From JABWCQ01 sp964530625 (GTDB taxonomy: Bacteria > Electryoneota > RPQS01): DNA of 64,000 nucleotides. The stretch lies in assembly GCA_964530625.1 (NCBI GenBank), contig CAZHAK010000002.1, positions 178,047-242,046 of the forward strand. The letters run 5' to 3'. Both the position numbers and the translations under genes were made by a program. Of this stretch, positions 1 through 8,689 are shown piece after piece; the stretch's first letter is position 1, and every line of letters starts with the position of its first letter. A model generated the notes under the pieces. It worked only from the letters and a program-made list of their open reading frames with translations. It made no database searches and was not told the DNA's origin.

Positions 1-1467
1 GCCGCGCGCCGCTTAAGTTTTTCAAACGACCGCACGATGTCCGCTGCACAACAGCTCTATGAAGGTGTCGAGCTGGGCAAGGATGGATCCGTCGGTTTGA
101 TTACGTATATGCGTACCGACTCCGTGCGGGTCGCCCCCGACGCTCTGGAAAGCCTGCGTGAGTTTATTCAGGATCGCTACGGCAGCGAGTATCTTCCGGG
201 TAAGGCAAGATTCTACAAGTCGAAGAACTCAGCACAAGACGCTCACGAGGCGATTCGACCGACGGATGTCGCCCGCGATCCGGCTTCTGTAAAGAAGTAT
301 TTGAAACCCGAGCAGTTTAGGCTCTACGAAATGATTTGGAAGCGCTACGTCGCTTCGCAAACGGAAGACGCGCGTTTTGAAGTAACGACAGCGATCCTGA
401 CCGTCGGCAGCTACGAATTCCGTGCCGGTGGGCGCAGAATGCTTTTCCCCGGTCACCTTCAAGTACTTGCCGAGGTGGTGGACGATACGCCGCGCGATGC
501 GCGTGAACAAATTGAGTCCGATATGACGAACGTTTTGCCGGAACTCAAGGTGAACAAGTCCTACCCTTCGGAGAGCGTCACTCCGACACAGCACTTCACG
601 GAACCGCCGCCTCGATTCAACGCTGGTTCATTGGTCAAAATTCTCGACGAGTTAGGAATCGGCAGACCGAGTACCTATGCTCAGATTATCTCGGTCTTGG
701 TCAGGCGAAAATATATCACGAATGAACAGCGACGCTTCCAGCCAACGGACTTGGGCGAAGCGGTGAACAAGGTTCTCGTAGAGCAGTTCCCGGATATTTT
801 CAACGTGTCGTTCACAGCACAAATGGAAGAAGAGCTCGACTCCATCGAAAACGACAGCGTTGCCTGGCAGAAGGTCGTGCAGGATTTCTATACGCCGTTC
901 TCAGCGGACCTCGAACGTGTGAATCAGAACCATCAGGAACTGAAGAAATCAATTCAAGAAACCGTTGAAAAGCCCTGCCCGGATTGTGGCGGCGAATTGG
1001 TAATCAAATGGGGTCGCGCGGGTAAGTTTATCGCGTGTACCCAATATCCCGAGTGCCGTTATACGGAGCCGCTTGAATCGGAAGCGCCGCCCGAGTTTCC
1101 TGCGACAAATTGCCCCAAGTGCGGCAAGCCGATGGCGCCGAAGAAGAGCCGCTTTGGTTGGTTCTTGGGCTGCACAGGTTATCCGGAATGCAAAACGATT
1201 CAACCGATGCCAGACCCCAACGCTATCGATTGTCCGCGCGAAGGCTGCGGCGGAAAAGTGGGAGCCCGCAGGTCACGTCGCGGCAAAGTCTTCTTTGGTT
1301 GTTCAAACTATCCCAATTGCGATTTCGTCAGTTGGAACCGACCTGTCGCGGAAAAGTGTCCGGAGTGCGGCAGTAATTACATGGAGGAGAAAAACCTCAA
1401 GGCAGGCTTAATCCACCAGTGTCCGAAATGCAAGCACAAGATCGAAAAAGAACCGGCGGAGAAGTAA
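1..1467 (+). CDS. topA: DNA topoisomerase I, 3' part (5' end outside window)
   Basis: Type IA topoisomerase that relaxes negative supercoils by nicking and passing single strands. The frame is open from base 1 through a methionine at 37, so the gene starts upstream of the window and the methionine is not the start. The active-site tyrosine lies in the ITYMRTDS motif (Tyr codon 106-108). The rest of the topoisomerase core follows, with GIGRPSTYAQII near codon 660. The C-terminus has four cysteine-rich zinc ribbons (CPDC..., CPKC..., CPREGC..., CPEC...CPKC) from about base 970 to 1440, as in the long zinc-finger form of TopA. It is followed by, and overlaps, the xerC-like gene. Confidence 0.96.
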   Translation, partial: AARRLSFSNDRTMSAAQQLYEGVELGKDGSVGLITYMRTDSVRVAPDALESLREFIQDRYGSEYLPGKARFYKSKNSAQDAHEAIRPTDVARDPASVKKYLKPEQFRLYEMIWKRYVASQTEDARFEVTTAILTVGSYEFRAGGRRMLFPGHLQVLAEVVDDTPRDAREQIESDMTNVLPELKVNKSYPSESVTPTQHFTEPPPRFNAGSLVKILDELGIGRPSTYAQIISVLVRRKYITNEQRRFQPTDLGEAVNKVLVEQFPDIFNVSFTAQMEEELDSIENDSVAWQKVVQDFYTPFSADLERVNQNHQELKKSIQETVEKPCPDCGGELVIKWGRAGKFIACTQYPECRYTEPLESEAPPEFPATNCPKCGKPMAPKKSRFGWFLGCTGYPECKTIQPMPDPNAIDCPREGCGGKVGARRSRRGKVFFGCSNYPNCDFVSWNRPVAEKCPECGSNYMEEKNLKAGLIHQCPKCKHKIEKEPAEK

Positions 1468-2384
1468 CGGGCCTTGACCCGTTGGTAGCCGAATATCTTG
1501 CCGACCTAAAACTTCGCCGCCGATCGCCAAATACGCAAGCGGCGTATGCGCGCGACCTTGAGCAGGCGCTGCGTCTGCTCTATGAAAACCTTGGCCGCGA
1601 ACTGTCCCTTGCAGACTGGCGATATGAATCTTTACGCGACGTGATTTATGCTTGGGCGGAGAGTAATCTTAGCGCCAGCACGCTGCAACGAAAGCGCGCG
1701 GTCTTAAGCGATTTTTCAAAGTTCTTGATTCGCACGGGTCGGCTGGAAAGCAATCCCTTGGCCCTGCTTGATCCGCCGCGCGTTAAGAAATCTCTGCCGC
1801 ATGTGTTTTCAGAAAAGGTATTAGCAGACCTACTGGATAGTCTGGGGACTACGTGGCCCAATGTCCGTGACCGTGCGCTCTTGGAATTACTTTACGGCGG
1901 CGGATTGCGAATTTCAGAAGCCCTTGAGCTTGAGCCAAGCAATCTCGACTTGCAGCGTGGCGTCGCCCGCGTACTGGGCAAGGGCAACAAAGAGCGCCTT
2001 GTGCCCCTTTCGAAAGTGTCTGTTAGCGCGATGCACGATTACTTGAGTGTCCGTGCCGCCGAATTTCCGTCGCATCCGGCTAATCCGATGTGGCTTTCGG
2101 ATCGGGGCAAGCCCTTAAGTCGTTTTCGGGCCGCGAAGATAATCAAGAATCTATTGGGCGCATGGATGCCTGAAGCCAGCCCGCATAAACTTCGGCATAG
2201 TTTTGCGACACATCTTTTAGCACGCGGTGCGGAATTGCGCGCGGTACAGGAATTGCTCGGACATGAGTCAGTCACGACAACCGAGCGTTATACGCACGTT
2301 ACGACTCGCCGATTAAAGGAAGCCTACTCACAGGCACACCCACACGGAGGCGAGCCTAAACCGGAAAACAAATCGGCGGGGTAA
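1419..2384 (+). CDS. xerC: Tyrosine recombinase XerC/XerD family
   Basis: Site-specific recombinase of the XerCD type that resolves chromosome dimers at dif. It has an N-terminal SAM-like core-binding domain (about residues 20-105) and a C-terminal catalytic domain. The full catalytic set is visible: Arg154 (GGGLRISEAL), Lys178 (GKGNKERLVPL), His246 and Arg249 (HKLRHSFATHLL), His272 (LLGHESV) and nucleophile Tyr281 (TERYTHV). Length of about 320 aa is usual. The start is uncertain: GTG 1419 overlaps topA by 49 nt, ATG 1428 and TTG 1482 are alternatives, and the family normally begins only a few residues before the conserved EYLADLKL-like stretch. XerC versus XerD cannot be settled from the window. 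Confidence 0.9.
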   Translation: MSEMQAQDRKRTGGEVTGLDPLVAEYLADLKLRRRSPNTQAAYARDLEQALRLLYENLGRELSLADWRYESLRDVIYAWAESNLSASTLQRKRAVLSDFSKFLIRTGRLESNPLALLDPPRVKKSLPHVFSEKVLADLLDSLGTTWPNVRDRALLELLYGGGLRISEALELEPSNLDLQRGVARVLGKGNKERLVPLSKVSVSAMHDYLSVRAAEFPSHPANPMWLSDRGKPLSRFRAAKIIKNLLGAWMPEASPHKLRHSFATHLLARGAELRAVQELLGHESVTTTERYTHVTTRRLKEAYSQAHPHGGEPKPENKSAG

Positions 2385-2406
2385 TCACCGCCAAAAGGAT
2401 GGAGCT

Positions 2407-2697
2407 ATGAGAACCCAGATTACCGCGATTCATTTTAGTGCTACGGATATTTTGCAGGAGTTTGCTGAAACTGAAGTTCAAAGATTGCTGAAGTTTGCGG
2501 ACAATATCACGAATTGCGAGATCGAGTTCACGTTTAACAAGCAGGAAAAGAGAGCAAACATTCATGTCTCCTTGGACGGCACTGTGCTGAACGCCTCCTC
2601 TGTCTCCGAAGATTTTCAAAAGTCTGTCGTGCTCGCAGTAGACAAGCTCGAGACACAGGTGAAGAAGCACAAGGACAAAATTCACGCGAAGCACTAA
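2407..2697 (+). CDS. hpf: Ribosome hibernation promoting factor, short form
   Basis: Small ribosome-associated protein (HPF/YfiA, sigma-54 modulation family) that binds the 30S decoding region and promotes ribosome inactivation in slow growth. At 96 aa it has only the N-terminal S30AE domain (beta-alpha-beta-beta-beta-alpha) and no C-terminal dimerisation domain, so it is the short type. The end is lysine-rich (QVKKHKDKIHAKH), typical of YfiA/HPF. GGATGGAG sits about 4 nt before the ATG. It precedes hprK by 15 nt, a common neighbourhood in which hpf sits beside PTS regulatory genes. Confidence 0.88.
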   Translation: MRTQITAIHFSATDILQEFAETEVQRLLKFADNITNCEIEFTFNKQEKRANIHVSLDGTVLNASSVSEDFQKSVVLAVDKLETQVKKHKDKIHAKH

Positions 2698-2712
2698 GCG
2701 GAAGTTGTTATA

Positions 2713-3681
2713 GTGGAAAAGCTGCAAGTCAGCGCTTTTTACCAGGATAATCAATCGCGGCTGAAGCTCAAGTTGTGCAACAGCCCGCGTGGTTTGATCC
2801 GGGAGATTCCTCAGAAGGAATTGCATCGTCCCGGACTTGCGCTTGCCGGATTTATTGAGCTTTTTACATATGACAGAATTCAAGTCCTCGGGAATACCGA
2901 GATGCGGTATTTGTCAAGCCTCGCTGAAGACCAGCGGCAAAAATCGCTTTCCCGGCTCTTTGAATTTAACATACCTTGTCTGATAATTACGAATGACAAC
3001 CCGCTGCCGGACGAGCTTGTACAGGTGGCCGACAACGCAAATGTCTCGATTTTCTCGTCGCCGTTGACGACAACGGAAATGATTCATTTGTTGTCAGGCT
3101 ATCTGGATCATAAGTTCGCGCCGACTGAATCCGTGCATGCTTCGCTTGTGGATGTCTATGGCACGGGACTTTTGTTCACGGGCAGGAGTGGTATTGGCAA
3201 ATCGGAAGTCTCATTGGATTTGGTCGAGCGTGGTCAGCGATTGGTCGCCGACGACATGGTGACCCTAACCCGAACAGCGGACAATGTGTTGATGGGCTCG
3301 GGCCGCGAATTTTTGAAACATTATATGGAGATTCGCGGCATCGGGATCATTGACGTCGGCAGAATGTTCGGCGTTCGTGCGATCCGTCAGCAAAAGCGCG
3401 TCGAAACTGTGGTAGAGCTTGTGGATTGGCGGGATGGAGTGGATTACGAGCGTGTGGGTATGGATGAACAATACAAAGAATATCTCGGAGTCAAGATTCC
3501 GCACGTTATTTTGCCGATTTTCCCCGGCAAGAATATTACCGTCATCGCAGAAGCAATCGCTTTGAATTTGCACTTGAAAATTTATGGATTTCACCCTGCT
3601 AAGGAATTCGGCAGGGCGCTTTCCCACATGATGGAAGACAAGTCCACGCTAGAGTCTTACCTCGAAAAGGACTTTGAATAG
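2713..3681 (+). CDS. hprK: HPr kinase/phosphorylase
   Basis: Bifunctional enzyme that phosphorylates and dephosphorylates HPr on serine, linking carbon status to gene regulation. It has an N-terminal regulatory domain (1-130) and a C-terminal P-loop kinase domain. Visible motifs are the catalytic histidine region VHASLVDVYG (His142), Walker A GRSGIGKS (157-164) followed by LVADD, and the HprK signature MEIRGIGIIDVGRMFG (205-220). GTG start at 2713. It lies directly before PTS EIIA and EIIB genes in an apparent operon. No ptsH (HPr) or ptsI is in the window. Confidence 0.95.
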   Translation: MEKLQVSAFYQDNQSRLKLKLCNSPRGLIREIPQKELHRPGLALAGFIELFTYDRIQVLGNTEMRYLSSLAEDQRQKSLSRLFEFNIPCLIITNDNPLPDELVQVADNANVSIFSSPLTTTEMIHLLSGYLDHKFAPTESVHASLVDVYGTGLLFTGRSGIGKSEVSLDLVERGQRLVADDMVTLTRTADNVLMGSGREFLKHYMEIRGIGIIDVGRMFGVRAIRQQKRVETVVELVDWRDGVDYERVGMDEQYKEYLGVKIPHVILPIFPGKNITVIAEAIALNLHLKIYGFHPAKEFGRALSHMMEDKSTLESYLEKDFE

Positions 3682-3689
3682 GTCCCTCG

Positions 3690-4067
3690 ATGATTCGCGC
3701 GATTCTTGTTACGCATGGCACTCTCGGCCAGTCGCTTTACGATGCGGCGGAATCCGTACTTGGTCCGCAGTCGGGCGCGAGCGTGCTTTCGAATAGCGGG
3801 TTGTCGCTCGAACAGATTCAAACCAAAGTCCGTAACCTCCTAACGGATGATCCGACTCTCATCATGGTCGATCTCTGCGGCGGCTCGCCGTTTATGGCGT
3901 GCAGCAGCTTAGGTCATCTTTCCGCCAAAACGGCGATTGTTTCAGGCGTCAATCTTCCGATGCTGCTTTCCTATTTTACCAAACGCGATTCGCTTGATTT
4001 GACCGATTTGTCAAAGATGGTCGAGCGTGACGCCGTTCGCGGCATTCAAAGTCATCAAGGCGAATGA
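3690..4067 (+). CDS. PTS EIIA component, mannose/fructose/sorbose family
   Basis: Small cytosolic phosphocarrier of the mannose-type PTS (EIIA-Man fold, 125 aa). The phosphoryl-accepting histidine is His9 in ILVTHGTLG, and the core motif MVDLCGGSPFMA matches the EIIA-Man DLxGGSP signature. It starts 8 nt after hprK and overlaps the EIIB gene by 4 nt (ATGA). No EIIC or EIID membrane subunits follow, so a regulatory role, possibly receiving phosphate from HPr, is inferred rather than sugar uptake. Confidence 0.88.
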   Translation: MIRAILVTHGTLGQSLYDAAESVLGPQSGASVLSNSGLSLEQIQTKVRNLLTDDPTLIMVDLCGGSPFMACSSLGHLSAKTAIVSGVNLPMLLSYFTKRDSLDLTDLSKMVERDAVRGIQSHQGE

Positions 4068-4561
4068 TTGCATTCAAGTGGCGTCGCAAGAAAAGCGATT
4101 TTCCAATTGTCCGAATAGATGACCGCCTGTTGCACGGTCAGGTCGTGGTCGGTTGGGCCAGTGCGCTCGGATTGGAGCGCGTGATTCTCGCCAACGACAG
4201 GGTCGCCGCCGACAAGAGTCTTAGTGCGGCGATCAAAGCGGGTGTCTCTCCTGATATGCAGGTGGATGTGATTGATTTTGAGCAAGCCGTAAAGGATATG
4301 ATCAACGGCGAATACACTTCCCAAAAGTCCATGTTGGTTCTCGAGAGTCCGGGCGACGCCTTGAGGCTGCTGCATAAGGGCGTATCGCTGAAGAAACTCC
4401 ACGTCGGTGGATTGCATTTTCGAGAAGGAAGTGAAGAACTCCTGCCCTACGTATTTCTCTCCAAATGGGATCGCATGGCACTGGATGAAATGGTAGAGCG
4501 CGGTGTGCGCGTATCGTGCCAGGATATCCCCTCAACAACTCCAGTCGTGTATCGCGGCTAA
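4064..4561 (+). CDS. PTS EIIB component, mannose/sorbose family
   Basis: PTS system sorbose/mannose subfamily IIB protein, 165 aa, full length for the family. The phosphorylated histidine is His24 in VRIDDRLLHGQVVVGW, followed by ILANDRVAAD. In canonical systems EIIB passes phosphate from EIIA to sugar bound by EIIC/EIID. Those permease genes are absent here and the next gene is an MCE/MlaD protein. The ATGA overlap with EIIA implies translational coupling. Confidence 0.88.
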   Translation: MIAFKWRRKKSDFPIVRIDDRLLHGQVVVGWASALGLERVILANDRVAADKSLSAAIKAGVSPDMQVDVIDFEQAVKDMINGEYTSQKSMLVLESPGDALRLLHKGVSLKKLHVGGLHFREGSEELLPYVFLSKWDRMALDEMVERGVRVSCQDIPSTTPVVYRG

Positions 4562-4565
4562 CTGA

Positions 4566-5450
4566 ATGAACCAAGAACTAAAGGTTGGCATCACCGTTCT
4601 TGTCTCACTTGTGATTTTGGTCGGCGGGATCATGTGGGGCAAGGGTTTTCGCTTGCAGGCGAAGCGCTACAACTTCACAGTGATGTTCAAGAACACGGGC
4701 GGGCTTGAAGACGGTGCGAACGTACTTGCCAACGGTGTCGTCAAGGGCCATGTGACGGATATCGAGTTTAACGAAGGTTTCGTCAAGGTCTCCGCGACGA
4801 TTGACAAAGACGTGACAATTTACTCGGATTACGCGGTGACCATCGAGGCGCCGACGGTGATGGCTGGGCAGGTTTTGAATGTCACGACAGGCACAATGCA
4901 GCCGCAAATCGATGTCACTCAACCCCTGCAAGGCACAGACCCGCAGGGCATGAGCACGATTGTATCAAAGGTGCAGGGTTTCGCGGGCCGCATTGAGGTG
5001 ACGCTGAATCGCTTGGACTCAGTCTTGATAGACGCGCATCGCGTCTTGGGCGATACGTCCAATCAAACAAACCTTGCACGCACGATGTCAAGTGTCGCGG
5101 ATCTGAGCGAGACGTCAAACGACATGCTGCTTAAGAACCGCGAACTGTTGGAAGCATCTTTGGTGGACTTGCGCGCGTCCATGTCGGCGGCGCGAGAGTT
5201 GACAGAGACCTTGAACGCCCGCTCCGAGGGGACACTGTCATCTGTTGACAGCGCGATGTCCTCGCTGACCACCGTGGCTGATGAGGTACGCTTGCTTGTA
5301 GCCAGAATGAACGAGGGCAACGGTACTATGGGTAAACTCATGACCGATGACGAGCTGTATCAGAAATTGACGAAGACACTTATAGAAGTGGATTCGCTTT
5401 CACACCACATTCGCACGCAAGGGTTCCGCCACAAAATTGTCTTCTTCTAA
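4566..5450 (+). CDS. MlaD/MCE-domain lipid-transport protein
   Basis: Inner-membrane-anchored periplasmic protein of the MlaD/MCE family, which binds phospholipid in envelope lipid traffic. One N-terminal transmembrane helix (about residues 8-24) is followed by an MCE domain (about 36-115; FKNTGGLEDGANVLANGVVKG) and a long helical C-terminal region (about 140-285) likely to form coiled coil. The length of 294 aa is normal. The usual partners MlaE (permease) and MlaF (ATPase) are not adjacent. It begins 4 nt after EIIB, so co-transcription with the PTS genes is likely. Confidence 0.85.
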   Translation: MNQELKVGITVLVSLVILVGGIMWGKGFRLQAKRYNFTVMFKNTGGLEDGANVLANGVVKGHVTDIEFNEGFVKVSATIDKDVTIYSDYAVTIEAPTVMAGQVLNVTTGTMQPQIDVTQPLQGTDPQGMSTIVSKVQGFAGRIEVTLNRLDSVLIDAHRVLGDTSNQTNLARTMSSVADLSETSNDMLLKNRELLEASLVDLRASMSAARELTETLNARSEGTLSSVDSAMSSLTTVADEVRLLVARMNEGNGTMGKLMTDDELYQKLTKTLIEVDSLSHHIRTQGFRHKIVFF

Positions 5451-5465
5451 CAAAATGCAATCTCC

Positions 5466-7187
5466 ATGCAAGACTTGAAGTCTCTGCAGCGGCTGCTGGA
5501 AGTTGCTCGCGGCGACCGCCCTGCTGATTTATTTCTCCGAAATGCCCGCCTGATCAATACAATTTCGCACGAGATTGAAGAGGCGGGCATTGCGGTCTTC
5601 GAGGGGCGCATTGCTGGCATCGGTGACTACGACGCAAAGGAAGTTATTGACCTCAGGGGCGGTTTGCTCGCTCCGTCGCTGCTGGATGGTCATATTCATA
5701 TTGAGTCCACGCTCTTAACTCCGCCTGAGTTTGCGCGCGCAGTTGTGCCTCTGGGAACGGGCGGTGTGTTCTGTGACCCGCACGAAATCGCCAACGTGCT
5801 TGGAGCGCCGGGAATTCAATTCATGCTCGACAGTTCCGAAGGCTTGCCCTTAAACATCTGGGTCATGGTGCCTTCCTGCGTGCCCGCAACTCATATGGAA
5901 ACAGCGGGCGCTTCCATGAGCGCCGCCGACATGAAACCGTTTCTAAGACATCCGCGCGTGCTGGGTATTGCAGAAGTGATGAACTTCCCCGGCGTCATCT
6001 TAGGGCTGGACGATGTTCTTCAGAAGGTCGCTCTCGCCGAGGGCCGTCCCGTGGATGGCCATGCTCCGGGAGTGCGCGGAAAATGGTTAAACGCCTATGT
6101 CGCTGCGGGAATCGGAACGGATCACGAGAGCACGCAACTTGAAGAAGCACGTGAGAAGCTGCGTCGCGGTATGGCCGTCTTTATTCGAGAAGGCTCGACC
6201 GCCAAAAACCTACAAGCCTTGCTACCGTTGGTCAAACCTGAGATCGCGCATATGTTCGCCTTTGTCTCTGACGACCGGCATGCGGATGAATTGTTAGCCG
6301 AAGGTCACATGAATGCGACGCTCCGAAAAGCAGTCAAGCAGGGACTCGACCCGCTGCTCGCGGTGGCGATGGCAAGCTCCAACACAGCAAGAATTTTCGG
6401 AGTGAAAGAAACCGGCGCGCTGACTCCGGGCAGATACGCCGACTTTGTGTTGTTTGAAGATCTTAAAGAGTTTCGTCCTCTGCGAGTTTGGTATCGCGGG
6501 CAAGAGGTTGCGCGCGAAGGTGAGTTGCTGAGCAAAATCAGCAAGTGCGATACAAGCCGAGTCACCGGCACGGTTCGCCTGCCTGACCTGACGGAGAAGT
6601 CACTAGAAGTAGCCGTCCACAGCAAACTGATCAACGTAATTGACATCATTCCTGATCAAATTGTTACCTCGCGCTCAATTGCAGCACTTCCGACGGTAAA
6701 TGGACACCTCACGGCGGATGCATCGCAAGATATCGCAAAAATGGTCGTAATCGAACGGCATGGACGCGGCGGCACGATCGGAAAAGGATTTGTGCGCGGA
6801 TTCGGCATTGCTTCCGGCGCCTTTGCTTCGACGGTTGCTCACGATTCGCACAATCTGATTTGCGCGGGCATGAGTGACAGTGATATGCTGATCGCCGCGC
6901 GCGCGTTGGCCGAATGCGGCGGCGGTTGGGTCGTAGTCCAAAACGGAAAAGTTCTTGCCAAGCTCGCCTTACCTGTGGCTGGCTTGATGTCCGACAAATC
7001 CGCCCAAGAGATCACTCCGCAACTGGACGAACTCCATCGCGCCGCGCGCTCCATCGGCTGCAAACTCTCGTCATCGTTCATGGCCCTGTCCTTTCTCGCG
7101 CTTCCAGTGATACCGAGCCTTAAGCTCACAGACCTTGGCCTCGTTGACGTGGACGCATTCGCACAGATTCCATTGGAGGCCCAATGA
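5466..7187 (+). CDS. ade: Adenine deaminase
   Basis: Converts adenine to hypoxanthine and ammonia in purine salvage (amidohydrolase superfamily, metal-dependent). The 573-aa length is typical of the Ade family. The metal-binding HIHIES motif is at residues 76-81, followed by CDPHEIANV (103-111), a further conserved HAPG, and FVSDDRHADEL. The C-terminal adenine-deaminase-specific domain contains GFGIASGAFASTVAHDSHN. ATG start at 5466, 15 nt after the MlaD gene, with no clear Shine-Dalgarno. A terminator-like hairpin lies downstream at 7293-7318. Confidence 0.94.
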   Translation: MQDLKSLQRLLEVARGDRPADLFLRNARLINTISHEIEEAGIAVFEGRIAGIGDYDAKEVIDLRGGLLAPSLLDGHIHIESTLLTPPEFARAVVPLGTGGVFCDPHEIANVLGAPGIQFMLDSSEGLPLNIWVMVPSCVPATHMETAGASMSAADMKPFLRHPRVLGIAEVMNFPGVILGLDDVLQKVALAEGRPVDGHAPGVRGKWLNAYVAAGIGTDHESTQLEEAREKLRRGMAVFIREGSTAKNLQALLPLVKPEIAHMFAFVSDDRHADELLAEGHMNATLRKAVKQGLDPLLAVAMASSNTARIFGVKETGALTPGRYADFVLFEDLKEFRPLRVWYRGQEVAREGELLSKISKCDTSRVTGTVRLPDLTEKSLEVAVHSKLINVIDIIPDQIVTSRSIAALPTVNGHLTADASQDIAKMVVIERHGRGGTIGKGFVRGFGIASGAFASTVAHDSHNLICAGMSDSDMLIAARALAECGGGWVVVQNGKVLAKLALPVAGLMSDKSAQEITPQLDELHRAARSIGCKLSSSFMALSFLALPVIPSLKLTDLGLVDVDAFAQIPLEAQ

Positions 7188-7207
7188 GCTGGACTATTCT
7201 GTTTCCC

Positions 7208-7236
7208 TTGATTTTCCGTCTAAAAACTCTGATATT
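7208..7236 (+). promoter_or_regulatory. Possible sigma-70-type promoter for hisS
   Basis: TTGATT at 7208-7213 is separated by 17 nt from GATATT at 7231-7236, with TATTAA as an alternative -10 overlapping it. It would give a leader of about 100 nt that contains the hairpin at 7293-7318. The match is moderate and no transcript evidence is available. Confidence 0.3.
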
Positions 7237-7292
7237 AATAGCTTAGGTGAACTGGCCTTCTGACTGAAATTGCTTTCTGTGCAATACGTCAA

Positions 7293-7318
7293 GGCTCCGA
7301 CATCGGAGTCTTTTCTTT
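7293..7318 (+). terminator. Rho-independent terminator-like hairpin between ade and hisS
   Basis: An 8-bp stem (GGCTCCGA / TCGGAGTC, one G-T pair; tip pairs probably open) is followed by TTTTCTTT. It lies 106 nt after ade and 25 nt before hisS. It may terminate the ade transcript, or act as an attenuator if hisS is transcribed from the candidate promoter at 7208. Confidence 0.6.
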
Positions 7319-7342
7319 ATCAAAAACAAATACTTAACATAA

Positions 7343-8683
7343 TTGTCACGGATCGAACCTCGCACGTTTCGCGGTACACGCGACTTTCTTCCTTCCGAAC
7401 TGATCCCCCGCCGCAATATTGTCAGGGTGATAGAGGAGGCCTATCGGCGCTATGGATTTCAGCCACTTGAGACACCCGCGATTGAATATCTCGATATTCT
7501 TACCGGGAAATCTGAGGAAAATGACAAGCTAATCTATGAGATTCGCCGTGCACGGGGAGACACAGAGGAGACGGCTGAAAGTGCAATCGCGCTTAGATAT
7601 GACCTGACCGTTCCGCTGGCACGAGTGGTCGCCCAGTACGCGGAATTACCCCGGCCCTTCAAGCGTTATCAGATTCAACCGGTTTGGCGCGCGGATCGCC
7701 CACAACCCCGGCAGGGACGATACCGCGAGTTTGTTCAGTGCGACGCGGATATTCTAGGCACGGACTCGCCGCTTGCGGATGCGGAGATTATTGCGTTGAC
7801 AAGCGAAGTGCTAACCGAGCTCAAGTTTCAAAGCTTTCGTATTCGGCTTTCATCAAGAAAATTTTTGGCAGGGCTGTCTGCAATCGTGACGGGCGACGAA
7901 ACACATTTCTTCGATTTCTGCCGATGTCTTGATAAACTGGATAAGACAGGTTGGGATGAGGTTGAAGAAGAGTTTCGCAAGAACAACATTCCCGCACAAG
8001 ACGCGCGCACCCGAGTAACAGAATTGATGGCTTGTGGTGGCACAACGCCTGATTTTGACTCCGCCAGAAAACTTGTGAGCGGGAACGACGCGGCACAAAA
8101 CGGACTGAACGAAGTCGAAATTGTCTTTAACGCCGCTTTTCAACTCGGAGTATCAGCTGGCCGACTTTCATTTGACGCAACGCTCGCGCGCGGCTTGGAT
8201 TACTACACCGGCCCGATTTTCGAAACCGTTTTGCCTGAATTGCCGCACCTCGGCTCATTGACCGGCGGCGGCAGATACGATGGCTTAGTGGCGATGTTTT
8301 CCAAGCACGACGTTCCCGCCACGGGTACGACCATCGGGCTAGACAGAATTCAAACGGCGCTGACGCAACTAAAACAGTTTGAATCCATACCCTCGGAAAC
8401 GCAAGTCCTTATTACTCGTTTCGATGACGCAGGTGTCAACACAAATCTTGAACTTGCGGCGTCTCTCCGGAGAGCAGGATTCAGGGTCGAAATTTGGTAC
8501 GACAACGACCGCATCAAGAAGCAGTTCTCGTATGCGGATCACCAGAAAATTCCCTTTGTCGTTGTTTGCGGCCCTGACGAGCGCGCACGCAGCGAAGTAT
8601 CGCTTAAAAATTTGAGTACGCAGGAGCAGGTCACCATTCCGCAAGCGGAACTTGCCGTAAGGCTTGCAAACGAATTCGCATAG
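7343..8683 (+). CDS. hisS: Histidyl-tRNA synthetase
   Basis: Class II aminoacyl-tRNA synthetase charging tRNA-His. Visible motifs: the N-terminal FRGTRDFLP, motif 2 region FKRYQIQPVWRADRPQPRQGRYREF, the HisRS-specific LDYYTGPIFE (285-294), and motif 3 LTGGGRYDGL. A C-terminal anticodon-binding domain follows, about residues 345-446. The start is TTG at 7343, chosen because a TAA codon lies immediately upstream in frame and the conserved N-terminus begins about 8 residues later. No Shine-Dalgarno is visible, so initiation may be weak. Length of 446 aa is normal. Confidence 0.95.
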   Translation: MSRIEPRTFRGTRDFLPSELIPRRNIVRVIEEAYRRYGFQPLETPAIEYLDILTGKSEENDKLIYEIRRARGDTEETAESAIALRYDLTVPLARVVAQYAELPRPFKRYQIQPVWRADRPQPRQGRYREFVQCDADILGTDSPLADAEIIALTSEVLTELKFQSFRIRLSSRKFLAGLSAIVTGDETHFFDFCRCLDKLDKTGWDEVEEEFRKNNIPAQDARTRVTELMACGGTTPDFDSARKLVSGNDAAQNGLNEVEIVFNAAFQLGVSAGRLSFDATLARGLDYYTGPIFETVLPELPHLGSLTGGGRYDGLVAMFSKHDVPATGTTIGLDRIQTALTQLKQFESIPSETQVLITRFDDAGVNTNLELAASLRRAGFRVEIWYDNDRIKKQFSYADHQKIPFVVVCGPDERARSEVSLKNLSTQEQVTIPQAELAVRLANEFA

Positions 8684-8689
8684 CACACC

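Noticed and set aside
1..36. Truncated or frameshifted topA start
   Set aside because: The frame is open through the window edge and encodes the expected TopA sequence; the gene is simply cut by the window.
7237..7342. T-box riboswitch before hisS
   Set aside because: The leader is too short and lacks a recognisable T-box sequence.
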